Shown: positions 8,782 to 17,048 of the stretch, one piece after another
Position numbering within the stretch: position 1 is the stretch's first letter
How the letters are laid out: each line of letters starts with the position of its first letter
Assembly (NCBI RefSeq): GCF_029392895.1
Contig: NZ_CP114200.1
Location: 6,826,501-6,890,500 of the forward strand
Direction of reading: 5' to 3'
From: Streptomyces sp. 71268
GTDB taxonomy: Bacteria > Actinomycetota > Actinomycetes > Streptomycetales > Streptomycetaceae
DNA: 64,000 bases
Notes under the pieces: generated by a model
Database searches by the model: none
What the model was told of the DNA's origin: nothing
The model's input: only the letters and a program-made list of their open reading frames with translations
Position numbers and translations under genes: made by a program

Positions 8782-10158
8782 CTAGACCGTGGCCTTGGCG
8801 GGCGCGGAGGCCGATGCCGTGGCGGCGGTCGGCTGCGCCGGCAGGGCGTCGGCGACGGACGCCGACGGGTCCCCGGGAGCGGCCGGCTCCGGCGCCGCGT
8901 CGGCGGCCGACTGGGCGAGCGCGGCCTCGGTGGGCGGCGGGGCGACGCTGCGCACGGCGGCGGTCACGATCCCGACCGGCTCGGCGGGGGCGTCCGTCGT
9001 GGCGGGGGCGGTGGCGTCCACGGCGACGGCCGCGGCGGCCGGGGCCGGGGCGCCCTCGACGTCGTTGACGTTGGTGTGGTCGACCGGCTTGCGGCGCGAG
9101 GCCAGCCAGATGGCGCCGCAGGCGATGACGGCCAGCACGGCGACCGTGGTCACGCCCCAGTCGCCCTGGTCGGCGAGGAGCGCGGCGGCGCCGGCGACCA
9201 GGCCGGCGGCCGGCAGCGTCAGGCCCCAGGCGATGACCATCCGGCCGGCGGTGGACCAGCGCACCACGCCGCCCTTGCGGCCGAGGCCCGAGCCCATCAC
9301 GGAGCCGGAGCAGACCTGGGTGGTGGAGAGCGCGAAGCCGAGGTGCGAGGAGGCCAGGATGACGGTCGCGGCGCCGGTCTGGGCGGCGAAGCCCTGCGGC
9401 GGCTGGATGTCGGTGAGGCCCTTGCCCATGGTGCGGATGATGCGCCAGCCGCCGAGGTAGGTGCCGAGCGCGATGGCCACACCGGCCGAGACGATGACCC
9501 ACATCGGCGGGTCGGAGGCGGGCGCGACGACGCCGCCGGTGACCAGGGCCAGGGTGATGACGCCCATCGTCTTCTGCGCGTCGTTGGTGCCGTGCGCCAG
9601 CGAGACCAGGGCGGCCGAGGCGATCTGCCCGGCGCGGTAGCCCTTGGCGGTGTCCCGCGGGTCGCGGTCGCGGGCGATGCGGTAGGTGAGCCGGGTGGCG
9701 ACGAGGGCGGCGACGCCGGCCACCAGCGGGGCGGCGATCGCGGGGATGAGGACCTTCATGACGACCGCGTCGCCGTTGACCCCGTCCATGCCGACGGAGA
9801 CCAGGGTGGCGCCGATGAGGCCACCGAAGAGGGCGTGGGAGGAGCTGGAGGGCAACCCGGCGAGCCAGGTCAACAGGTTCCAGACGATCGCGCCGACCAG
9901 ACCGGCGAAGATGACTTCCGGTTGGATACCGGACCCCTCGTCGATGATGCCGCCGGAGATGGTCTTGGCGACCTCCACCGACAGGAACGCGCCGACGAGG
10001 TTGAGCACCGCCGACATGGCCACCGCGGTCTTGGGACGCAGCGCCCCCGTCGAGATGGTGGTGGCCATGGCGTTGGCCGTGTCGTGGAAGCCGTTCGTGA
10101 AGTCGAACACCAAGGCCGTGATGATCACGATCCCGATGAGAAGCGTGATGTGTTCCAT
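8782..10158 (-). CDS. pit: Low-affinity inorganic phosphate transporter, PiT family
   Basis: 458-residue multi-spanning permease with the duplicated PiT signature: DFTNGFHDTANA at residues 19-30 and AHGTNDAQKTMG near residue 188. These form the phosphate/cation site. A hydrophilic His/Asn/Ala-rich stretch and a long Ala/Pro-rich C-terminal tail (about residues 350-458) follow the last membrane segments and are likely cytoplasmic or disordered. The position corresponds to S. coelicolor pitH2 (SCO1845, from memory). A two-unit PHO box lies 49-70 nt upstream, so PhoP control under phosphate limitation is expected. Confidence 0.93.
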   Translation of the reverse strand: MEHITLLIGIVIITALVFDFTNGFHDTANAMATTISTGALRPKTAVAMSAVLNLVGAFLSVEVAKTISGGIIDEGSGIQPEVIFAGLVGAIVWNLLTWLAGLPSSSSHALFGGLIGATLVSVGMDGVNGDAVVMKVLIPAIAAPLVAGVAALVATRLTYRIARDRDPRDTAKGYRAGQIASAALVSLAHGTNDAQKTMGVITLALVTGGVVAPASDPPMWVIVSAGVAIALGTYLGGWRIIRTMGKGLTDIQPPQGFAAQTGAATVILASSHLGFALSTTQVCSGSVMGSGLGRKGGVVRWSTAGRMVIAWGLTLPAAGLVAGAAALLADQGDWGVTTVAVLAVIACGAIWLASRRKPVDHTNVNDVEGAPAPAAAAVAVDATAPATTDAPAEPVGIVTAAVRSVAPPPTEAALAQSAADAAPEPAAPGDPSASVADALPAQPTAATASASAPAKATV

Positions 10159-10206
10159 TCACCCAGGCAATCGTTGAGGGAGCAACGTCCCGGCGACCGT
10201 AGGTAC

Positions 10207-10228
10207 GAAGAGTGAACGGAAGGTGAAC
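10207..10228 (-). promoter_or_regulatory. PHO box (PhoP operator) of pit
   Basis: Minus strand reads GTTCACCTTCC then GTTCACTCTTC, two consecutive 11-nt direct-repeat units matching the Streptomyces PhoP unit (GTTCACC plus four bases). A weak third unit (GTACCTACGGT) continues toward the gene. The 366-nt gap 10159-10524 holds this site and, at its right end, the GGAGG ribosome site of the aldolase. I see nothing else in it. Confidence 0.85.
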
Positions 10229-10524
10229 GAGGTAGGGCATCGCGGTGACGCGGTCCGGGGGGTGCGGCGGTGAAGCTCTCACGCCTCCTCGTCGACTACT
10301 CAACGTCGCAGGTCAGCGGCGTGCGAGCGGCGTGCGGCAGACCTCAATCCGTTGTACATGTGACGGACATCGGATCTCCCATTTCCGTTCGCCTGTCACC
10401 CGTATGGAACAGCCTCCCGTACCGTCCGTGACGACCCGGCGAGACGGCCTCGCCCGGGCCCCCGCGCACACCGCCCGGCGCGCCGGGCGGGGGACCCTGA
10501 CAGGATCGGGCCCGGAGGTGGCCC

Positions 10525-11268
10525 ATGGCGCGGGACTCAGGTGAGCGGGAAACAACGGACGAGCGGCCCGAGCGGCGGGCCCCGGCCGCCGTGCCGGACC
10601 CGGCCGCGCTCGCGCCGGCCTGGCGCGAGGTGGTGGCCACGGCACGGCGCAGCACGCGCGACGGCCTGGTCGTCGGCACGTCGGGCAACGTCTCGGCGCG
10701 GGTGGGCGACACCGTCCTCGTCACCCCCAGCGGCGTGCCCTACGACGCGCTCGGCCCCCGGGACATGCTCGCCGTCGACCTCGACGGCCGCGTCCGCGTC
10801 GGACACCTGCGCCCCACCAGCGAACTCCCGCTGCACCTCGCGATCTACCGCGCCACCGACGCCCGCGCCGTCGTGCACACGCACGCCGTGCACGCCACCG
10901 CCGTCTCCACGCTCGTCACGGAACTGCCCGCCGTCCACTACATGGCCGGCGCGCTCGGCGGCCCCGTCCGCGTCGCCCCGTACGCCCTTTACGGCAGCGA
11001 CGAACTCGCCCGGCACGTGCTCGCCGCCCTCCGCGACCGCACCGGTTGCCTGCTGCGCAACCACGGCACGGTCGTCTACGCGGACACCCTGCGCCGGGCG
11101 TACGAGCACACCGCCCAACTGGAGTGGATGTGCCAGGTCTGGCTGGCCGCGTCGGCCGTCCCCGGCCGCGCCCCCGCGCTGCTCACCGCCGCGCAACTCG
11201 ACGCGGCCACCGACCGCCTGCGCGGCTACGGCCAACCCCCCGGACCAGCCGGCGCACCGCCCGCCTGA
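10525..11268 (+). CDS. Class II aldolase/adducin family protein (fuculose-phosphate aldolase-like)
   Basis: 247 residues with the Zn-dependent class II aldolase pattern: phosphate-binding GTSGNVSAR from residue 51, catalytic Glu in TSELPLH (Glu100), zinc ligands in HTHAVH (His118, His120) and the third His in RNHGTVV (near 178). These catalyse retro-aldol cleavage of sugar phosphates such as L-fuculose- or ribulose-phosphate. The substrate cannot be read from sequence. A GGAGG site precedes the ATG. The N-terminal 30 residues are a charged extension. No sugar kinase or isomerase is adjacent. Confidence 0.85.
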   Translation: MARDSGERETTDERPERRAPAAVPDPAALAPAWREVVATARRSTRDGLVVGTSGNVSARVGDTVLVTPSGVPYDALGPRDMLAVDLDGRVRVGHLRPTSELPLHLAIYRATDARAVVHTHAVHATAVSTLVTELPAVHYMAGALGGPVRVAPYALYGSDELARHVLAALRDRTGCLLRNHGTVVYADTLRRAYEHTAQLEWMCQVWLAASAVPGRAPALLTAAQLDAATDRLRGYGQPPGPAGAPPA

Positions 11269-11384
11269 CCCCGGCCCGGGCCGAGGGGTCCGCGCCCGGC
11301 GCCACACCCGGGGCCGCCGCGGCGGCTCACCCGGTGGACGGGGCCCACTGGCCGGCGCGCGGCTGTCCGCCCACACTGGGGAGG

Positions 11385-12503
11385 ATGCGCCTGCGTACCG
11401 CGGCGGCCGTGGCCGCCACCACCGTGCTGGGTGCCGGGACGGCCGTGCTGGCCGGCCGGTACGCCAGCGGTGCCGCCCTGGCCCCCGGCCGCCCGCTGCC
11501 CGGCGAGCCCAGGCTCACCGTGCACTCGACCGCCGCCGGCCAGGTCACCCTGACCCGCACCCTGGCCTCCCAGCGCCCCGGCACGTACGGGCTGACCGGC
11601 GACGGCTGCCACGCCGCCGTCGGCCCGGTGGTCGAGGGCGCGCCGCACCCCGCCGACTGCGTCGTGCGCCGCCTGGAGTCGGTCACCCGTGGCACGTTGG
11701 AGCCGGGCGCCCGCGTCTGGTTCACGCCACAGGTGTACGCGGGCGACCCCGGCCAGGCCCTCGGCCTCGCCTACGAGGACGTGGAGGTCCCGGGCGAACT
11801 CGGCGCGCTCCCCGCCTGGTACGTGCCGGCCGCCCGCGACACCTGGGTGATCACCGTGCACGGCCTGGGCGGCACCCGCGAACACCCGCTGGTCGTCATG
11901 GGGTTCCTGCACGACAAGCAACTCCCGGTGCTCGACGTCTCCTACCGTGGGGACGCCGGGGCGCCCCCGTCACCCGACGGGGTGAGCCACCTGGGGCACA
12001 CCGAGTGGCGCGACCTCGACGCGGCCGTCGCCTACGCGGCGCAGCGGGGCGCGCGGCGCGTCGTGCTCCACGGCTGGTCCACCGGTGCCTCGATGGCCCT
12101 GCACACCGCGGCGCACTCGCCCCTGCGCCACCTGATCAGCGGCCTGGTCCTCGACTCGCCCGTGCTCGACTGGCAGGCCACGCTGCGCGCCGTCGCCGCC
12201 GCCCGTGGCACGCCGGCCCCGCTGCTGCCGCTCGTGGTGCGCGCCGCGCAGGGCCGCGCCTCCCTGCACGCGGAGCACTTCGCCGAGTTGGCCGACGCGG
12301 GCCGCCTCGAAGTCCCCACGCTGATCATGCACGGGCCCGACGACCACCTGGCCCCCTGGGCCGGCTCCCGCGCCCTCGCCGAGCGCCGCCCGGACCTGGT
12401 CACCCTGCGCAGCGTGCCGCGCGCCCCGCACGCGGCGATGTGGAACGCCGACCCCGTCGGGTACGAGGAGGCGCTGCGCCGTTTCCTCACCCCGCTGGTC
12501 TGA
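11385..12503 (+). CDS. Alpha/beta hydrolase, probably membrane-anchored or exported
   Basis: 372 residues. The N-terminus MRLRTAAAVAATTVLGAG resembles a signal anchor. The C-terminal half has the hydrolase fold: oxyanion segment HGLGG near residue 160, nucleophile elbow HGWSTGAS (Ser near 230), acid in HGPDDHLAPW and a C-terminal His in APHAAMW. It probably acts on an ester or amide at the cell surface; the substrate is unknown. The frame is open upstream to 11046, but that overlaps the aldolase. The ATG at 11385 is chosen because GGGGAGG precedes it directly, though the spacing is unusually short. Confidence 0.82.
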   Translation: MRLRTAAAVAATTVLGAGTAVLAGRYASGAALAPGRPLPGEPRLTVHSTAAGQVTLTRTLASQRPGTYGLTGDGCHAAVGPVVEGAPHPADCVVRRLESVTRGTLEPGARVWFTPQVYAGDPGQALGLAYEDVEVPGELGALPAWYVPAARDTWVITVHGLGGTREHPLVVMGFLHDKQLPVLDVSYRGDAGAPPSPDGVSHLGHTEWRDLDAAVAYAAQRGARRVVLHGWSTGASMALHTAAHSPLRHLISGLVLDSPVLDWQATLRAVAAARGTPAPLLPLVVRAAQGRASLHAEHFAELADAGRLEVPTLIMHGPDDHLAPWAGSRALAERRPDLVTLRSVPRAPHAAMWNADPVGYEEALRRFLTPLV

Positions 12504-12784
12504 GCGCCCCCACTCCGACGGGCCCGCCGGTCGGGCGCCCTGCCGTGGGCCTCGGCAGGGCGCGCCCGAGCGCGGCCGACGCCCGCCCTTCACCTGGCCG
12601 CCATGCCGCGCTCGCCCGGCTTTCGCGCCACGGCCGTGTTCGGCTCGCGCGGACGTTCGGATCGGCCGACGCCCATACGGCCCAGGGAGGCGGCTCATCC
12701 GCCCCAACCGCCACACCCGTTGCGGGAACGCGGCCGGATGACCACCGATTGGGTTTTCGGGCCGTCAGGGGCAAGACTGCTCTT

Positions 12785-14350
12785 GTGACGTCCCGTACCC
12801 CGCGCGACTCCCGACTCCGACTCGTCCCCCACCGGCCGATCGCCGGTGCCCGCCGGGCAGTGCCGCAGCGCGGCACGCGCCCCGCCCCACGACCACCGGA
12901 GGGCACCCCGCCACCCGCGGAACTTGCCCGCCAGGCACGGGCCTCGCTCGCCGGTGCCGCCCGCGTCGCCCGCTGGGCCGCCGCCGAGCCGAACGGTGAC
13001 GCGGCGCTGCGGCCAGGGGCGTACGGCGCCCTGTCCGACGTGGCCGCCGACCGCGCGGCCACCGCCCTCGGCCTGACGCCCGCTCAGGTACGTACCGACT
13101 GGGACCGGGCCCGCCTCGCCGGCCTGATCGAGTTGCACGGCGGCGCCGCCCGGGCGGGCTGGCGGCTGCGTGCCTGGGACCGCGACGACTCGGCCGTGCT
13201 CCGTGGCTGGGTCGCGCTCTTCGACGCCTGGTCCATCGCCCACCCCTGGCTCCCGGACGACCGGGGCCCGCGCGGCCGCGCCGACGCGGAGGCCACCCCG
13301 GCCGCCGTCGCCGAAGTCATCGAGGCCGTGCCGCAGTTGCTCTCGCTGCTGCAGCTCTCGGCGGGTCCGGTGGGCTTCCCCGCCCTGCTCGACCTGTTGC
13401 GCAAGCGGGTCGCGGAACTGCGTACGGAGCGCTGCGAGGTCCCCTACGGCCAGCGCGCCCCGCACCACGGCCCCGCCGGGTCGGGCCCCCGGCTCGCCGC
13501 CCTGCCCGAGCCGCTGCCCGGCCCGCACGCTGGCCTCGACCTGGCCACGGCCGCGCCGCCGAGCGCCACGGAGGCGACGGTGGGGGAGGGGGCGGGCGCA
13601 TCCGCCTGTGAGGTCCCCGAGTCGTTGCTGACCTGGGCGCTGGGCGGGCTCGCCGAGGTCGACGCGCTCGTCGTGCGCGACGCCGAGGCCGTGGAGGACC
13701 GCGAGGCCGAGCTGACCGCGCTGGGCAACTGGGCGGTGTGGGTCAAGCTGGAGCAGATCTGCGTCGCCGCGCAGAGCCCCGCGGGCAACATCGAGCAGCC
13801 CGCCGAGGACATGCTGCGCGGCTGCGCCCAGCTCACCCCCGGCCCGGCCCGCGCCGAGTACCGCGCCTGGCTCGCCGCCCGCCCGGTGGGCAGCGCGGTC
13901 ACCGAACTGCTCGACGCGGCGCGCGGCGACGACGCGCTGCTGCGCGGGCTCGCCTTCGAGGCGCTGCGGGTGGTCGGCGCCCCGGCCGAGCCCGCGGTGC
14001 GCGCCGCCGTGGACGAGTCCCGACTGCGCCCCTACGCCCTGCTCTGGCTCGCCGAACAGGAGGGCGCCGACCCAGAGGACACCCTTGAGGTCCTCACCCG
14101 CGAGGAGGCCACCTGGCTCTGGGTGGACACGGCGGCGGCGATCGCCGACCACGGCGAGATAAGACTGTTGGTGCGCCACCTCGAGTCGGCCGTCCAGGGC
14201 ACGGTCCCCGCGCTGCTGGCCGAGGTCCGCGAGGTCGGCCACCCGCGCACGGTCCAGGTGCTGGTGGCCCTGGCCGCCGCCCACCCCGACCCGGCCCTGG
14301 CCAAGGCGGTCCGGCGCGCCGCCTTCCAGGTGCACACGGGCGGTACGTGA
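12785..14350 (+). CDS. Conserved hypothetical protein with HEAT-like helical C-terminus
   Basis: 521 residues from the GTG at 12785 (VTSRTPRDSR). The N-terminal 60 residues are basic and Pro/Arg-rich. Residues about 70-130 look like a winged-helix-type segment (ALGLTPAQVRTDWDRARLAGLIE). The C-terminal 200 residues are repeated amphipathic helices with the spacing of HEAT repeats (LLDAARGDDALLRGLAFEAL, AAHPDPALAKAVRRAAF). No catalytic motif is seen. The open frame extends upstream to 10541 only as a shadow of the preceding genes. It may be a scaffold or regulator. Confidence 0.72.
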   Translation: MTSRTPRDSRLRLVPHRPIAGARRAVPQRGTRPAPRPPEGTPPPAELARQARASLAGAARVARWAAAEPNGDAALRPGAYGALSDVAADRAATALGLTPAQVRTDWDRARLAGLIELHGGAARAGWRLRAWDRDDSAVLRGWVALFDAWSIAHPWLPDDRGPRGRADAEATPAAVAEVIEAVPQLLSLLQLSAGPVGFPALLDLLRKRVAELRTERCEVPYGQRAPHHGPAGSGPRLAALPEPLPGPHAGLDLATAAPPSATEATVGEGAGASACEVPESLLTWALGGLAEVDALVVRDAEAVEDREAELTALGNWAVWVKLEQICVAAQSPAGNIEQPAEDMLRGCAQLTPGPARAEYRAWLAARPVGSAVTELLDAARGDDALLRGLAFEALRVVGAPAEPAVRAAVDESRLRPYALLWLAEQEGADPEDTLEVLTREEATWLWVDTAAAIADHGEIRLLVRHLESAVQGTVPALLAEVREVGHPRTVQVLVALAAAHPDPALAKAVRRAAFQVHTGGT

Positions 14351-14549
14351 GGGCTCCGGACCCGGCCCGCTGACCCAGCCGGCCGGGCCCGGGCGCGGCC
14401 ACCCCGGCGCCTCGCCCGCGCCCGGCCGCACCCGAGCCCGTCCCGTGGGCGGCCCAGCGCGCCGTGAGCCGCCCCGTAGTCCGCGCCCGCCCGCCGACCA
14501 CCTCGGCCGGCGGGCGCTTGGCGTCGCCGCCCCCGCGCGGCGGTGGCCG

Positions 14550-15143
14550 TTAGCGGTCGGCGGCGTCGCCGGCGAGACCGCCCACGATCAGGTCGGCCAG
14601 CGCGGCCGTGGCCTCGGCGGCGGTCGTCCGCCCCCGGTCCAGCTCGGTGGCCAGCGCCTCGGCCGCGCTGAGCAGGCCGACGCAGCGGAGCTGGATCGCC
14701 TCCGGTTCCAGCCCGGAGTGCGGGGCGAAGGCGGCCGCCATCGCGCGCGTGTAGCTGTCGAGCATCTCGTGCCGCGCCGCCTCCATCTCCGGGTCGCCCT
14801 TCAGCGCGGCGGAGAGGGCCGCGAACTCCGGAATGTCGGTGGCGCAGGCGAAGTACGCGGCGCTCAGGACGTCGGCGATCGCCCTGGCGTTCGGCGCGGC
14901 GGCCGCCAACGCCCGGGTCGACGCCGCGCGATGCCGCTCGTCCAGCCGCCGGTAGAGCGCGAGCAGCAGCCCGGCGCGGGTGCCGAAGTGGTCGTACACG
15001 ATCGGCCTGCTCACCCCGGCCGCCTCGGCGAGGGTGACCAGCGTCAGGCCGTCGGCGCCACGGGCGCGTACGAGCCCCAGGGCCGCGTCGAGCAGTTGCT
15101 CCCGCCTGGCCTGCTTGGACAGCCGGGTCGGTGATGTGGCCAT
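14550..15143 (-). CDS. TetR family transcriptional regulator
   Basis: 197 residues with the N-terminal TetR helix-turn-helix (about 15-58; VTLAEAAGVSRPIVYDHFGT) and an all-helical ligand domain. It is divergent from a saccharopine-dehydrogenase-like gene 74 nt away. Two tandem palindromic sites lie between them, so it probably represses itself and the neighbour. The inducer is unknown but is likely related to the neighbour's substrate. Confidence 0.9.
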   Translation of the reverse strand: MATSPTRLSKQARREQLLDAALGLVRARGADGLTLVTLAEAAGVSRPIVYDHFGTRAGLLLALYRRLDERHRAASTRALAAAAPNARAIADVLSAAYFACATDIPEFAALSAALKGDPEMEAARHEMLDSYTRAMAAAFAPHSGLEPEAIQLRCVGLLSAAEALATELDRGRTTAAEATAALADLIVGGLAGDAADR

Positions 15144-15173
15144 GGCCCCTCCTTGCGTCTGCGACCCAGTCTA

Positions 15174-15201
15174 GCTACAAAATGTAAGCTACGAAATGTA
15201 A
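15174..15201. promoter_or_regulatory. Tandem palindromic operator for the adjacent TetR
   Basis: Two head-to-tail 14-bp units, gctacaaaatgtaa and gctacgaaatgtaa, differ at one base. Each contains a small palindrome (TACA-AAA-TGTA; TACG-AAA-TGTA). They sit in the 74-nt gap between the divergent tetR and the dehydrogenase gene and are strikingly AT-rich for this genome. This is the classic position for an autoregulated TetR operator. Confidence 0.72.
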
Positions 15202-15217
15202 CTTAGCCTGGGAGGCC

Positions 15218-16231
15218 ATGATGGAACGGCGATCGGTGTTGATGCTGGGCGGATCAGGGCAGGCGGGAGCGGATACGGCCGCCCTGCTGCGCCGGTGGTA
15301 CCCGACGCTGCCGCTGACGATCGCGGGCCGGGACCTGGACCGCGCGCGACGGGTGGCCGACCGGCTCGGCGCCGCCACCGCCGTCCGCGTCGACCTTGAG
15401 CGCGGCGACCTCGGGCGCCCGGCCGACGAGACGTACTCGGCGGTCGTCGCCGCGCTGTGGGACGAGCGCCTGCACGGGCTGCGGTACGCCCAGCGGCGCG
15501 GGCTGCCCTACCTCAGCATCTCCAGTGGCCCGGACATCGCGCCGGAGGTCGTCATGGGGGCCCAGGGCGCCGGCGCCGGGCCCATCCTGCTGGCCAGCCA
15601 CTGGTGCGCCGGCGCCGTCACGCTGGTCGTGGCGCACCTGGCCCGCGAGTTCGAGCGGGTGGACGCCGTCCGGATCGGCGCCGTACTGGACGAGCGGGAC
15701 ACCGGCGGGCCGGCCGGCATCGCCGACCTGGAGCGCTGGTCCGCCATCACCTCAGCGGGCCTGGTGCGCCGCGACGGCGTGTTCACCTGGCTCCCCGCCG
15801 CCGACGCGCGGGTGGAGGTGGTCGCCTCCGACGGGACCGCCGTGCCCGGCGCGTACATCGCCATCCTCGACGTGCCGAGCATCGCCCTCGCGACGGACGC
15901 GCCGAACGTCCACTTCGCCTTCGCCGTCGGCACCTCCACGGGCAGCCGTCGCGGCGGCCCCGCCTCCCTGGAGGTGCGCGTGGACATCGAGGGCACCGCC
16001 CCAGGAGGCGCGCCGCTGCGCACGGGCCGCTACCTCACGCACGCGGCGGGGCAGCGCCCGCTGACCGCGCTCGGCATGGCGCTCGGCGTCGAGCGGCTGC
16101 TCGCACTGCGCGGCGACCCCGTACCGCCCGGCATCCACACCCCGGAGGCGCTGGTGGACCCGGCCTACGCGGTCGAACGGATGCTGGAGGGCGGGGCCGT
16201 CCTCACCGAAGCGCCCGGCGCGGCCGGATAG
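15218..16231 (+). CDS. Saccharopine dehydrogenase-like NAD(P)-binding protein
   Basis: 337 residues starting with a Rossmann dinucleotide loop (LMLGGSGQAGADT) followed by a second strand ending AGRDLDRARRVADRLG, as in the saccharopine dehydrogenase NADP-binding domain. The C-terminal half is a substrate domain with conserved Gly/His segments. It is an oxidoreductase or oxidoreductase-like protein of unknown substrate. GGGAGG lies upstream of ATG 15218. Divergent from and probably controlled by the TetR gene. Confidence 0.78.
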   Translation: MMERRSVLMLGGSGQAGADTAALLRRWYPTLPLTIAGRDLDRARRVADRLGAATAVRVDLERGDLGRPADETYSAVVAALWDERLHGLRYAQRRGLPYLSISSGPDIAPEVVMGAQGAGAGPILLASHWCAGAVTLVVAHLAREFERVDAVRIGAVLDERDTGGPAGIADLERWSAITSAGLVRRDGVFTWLPAADARVEVVASDGTAVPGAYIAILDVPSIALATDAPNVHFAFAVGTSTGSRRGGPASLEVRVDIEGTAPGGAPLRTGRYLTHAAGQRPLTALGMALGVERLLALRGDPVPPGIHTPEALVDPAYAVERMLEGGAVLTEAPGAAG

Positions 16232-16307
16232 CCCCCGCGCGCCGCGCCGACCCCGCCCGCGCGCGGCCGGAGCCGGCCGTCCCGGCCCGGCCGGCCGCGC
16301 GCGGGCG

Positions 16308-16721
16308 TCAGCCGTCCGTGGCCGGGGCGTACGTGCCGAAGCTCCAGACGTTGCCCTCGATGTCGCGCGCCATGTAGTCCCGCGAGCCGTGCGCCTGGTC
16401 CGTGGGTGGCATGAGGATCTCGGCCCCGTGCTCACGGGCCCGCGCGTGGTGGGCGTCCGTGTCCTCCACGACCACGTAGACGCCGGCCGGCCCGGCGTCC
16501 GCCATCGCCTGGGCGAACGCGCCCTCGGTGCGCCGGGAACCGAGCAGCACCGTGCCGTTGCCGTAGGCCAGTTCGGCGTGCAGGACCACGCCGCCGTCCC
16601 CCTCGTACACCGCCTGCCTGGTGAAGCCGAAGGCCGTCGTGAGCTGCGCGATGGCGGCCTGGGCGTCGCGGTAGAGGAGGGTCGGGTACAGGGTCGGGCG
16701 GCCGGTGGCGGTGCCTGCCAT
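16308..16721 (-). CDS. VOC (glyoxalase/bleomycin-resistance fold) family protein
   Basis: 137 residues from ATG 16721 (MAGTATGRPTLY), which has GGAAGGTGATCACC just before it. The frame is open to 16802 but without a better start. It has the paired beta-alpha-beta-beta-beta units of VOC proteins: YPTLLYRDAQAAIAQLTTAFGF at the first unit, YVVVEDTDAHHARAREHGAE at the second, and the closing ARDIEGNVWSFGTY. Members bind a metal or small molecule, often for drug resistance or isomerisation. The specific role is unknown. Confidence 0.85.
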   Translation of the reverse strand: MAGTATGRPTLYPTLLYRDAQAAIAQLTTAFGFTRQAVYEGDGGVVLHAELAYGNGTVLLGSRRTEGAFAQAMADAGPAGVYVVVEDTDAHHARAREHGAEILMPPTDQAHGSRDYMARDIEGNVWSFGTYAPATDG

Positions 16722-16894
16722 GGTGATCACCTTCCGGGTGCTGGTGCTTCCAGGGCGCTGGGGCGGCGGCGCGAAGCGCCTCGTGACTGTGACTCGCTTC
16801 ACAGTCTGGCACCGGGGTCTGACAGCGCCGGGAGCGGCGCGTTCCCGTCCTACCCCCGGTAAACCACTTGCCGCGCACCGCTACAGTGGACGGC

Positions 16895-16918
16895 ATGGCC
16901 ATTCTCCTTGCGCACTAG
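16895..16918 (+). CDS. Putative 7-codon leader peptide upstream of the ABC-F gene
   Basis: ATG to TAG encodes Met-Ala-Ile-Leu-Leu-Ala-His, 130 nt before the ABC-F start. The hexamer TACAGT at 16882-16887 is spaced so that transcription would begin at or next to the A of the ATG, which suggests a leaderless message. No good -35 hexamer is seen. Leader peptides controlling ABC-F genes by ribosome stalling are known in other bacteria; its role here is inference. The gap 16722-17048 has no other gene-like feature, apart from a 9-bp direct repeat ggtgcgccg. Confidence 0.3.
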   Translation: MAILLAH

Positions 16919-17048
16919 ACGGCTTCCGCCCGGCCCCGCCTTCGTCGCTGGGGTGCGCCGTCCGCCGCCGTCGCCCGGTGCGCCGCGTGCGGTCGTGGTT
17001 GCGCGCCTGTCCCTTCCGCCGTCCGTATTCCGCCCTGGAGTCCTCCCC

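Noticed and set aside
10541-12784. Upstream extension of the 12785-14350 gene to a 1269-residue frame
   Set aside because: The extension reads through two other genes in another frame; real start is the GTG at 12785.
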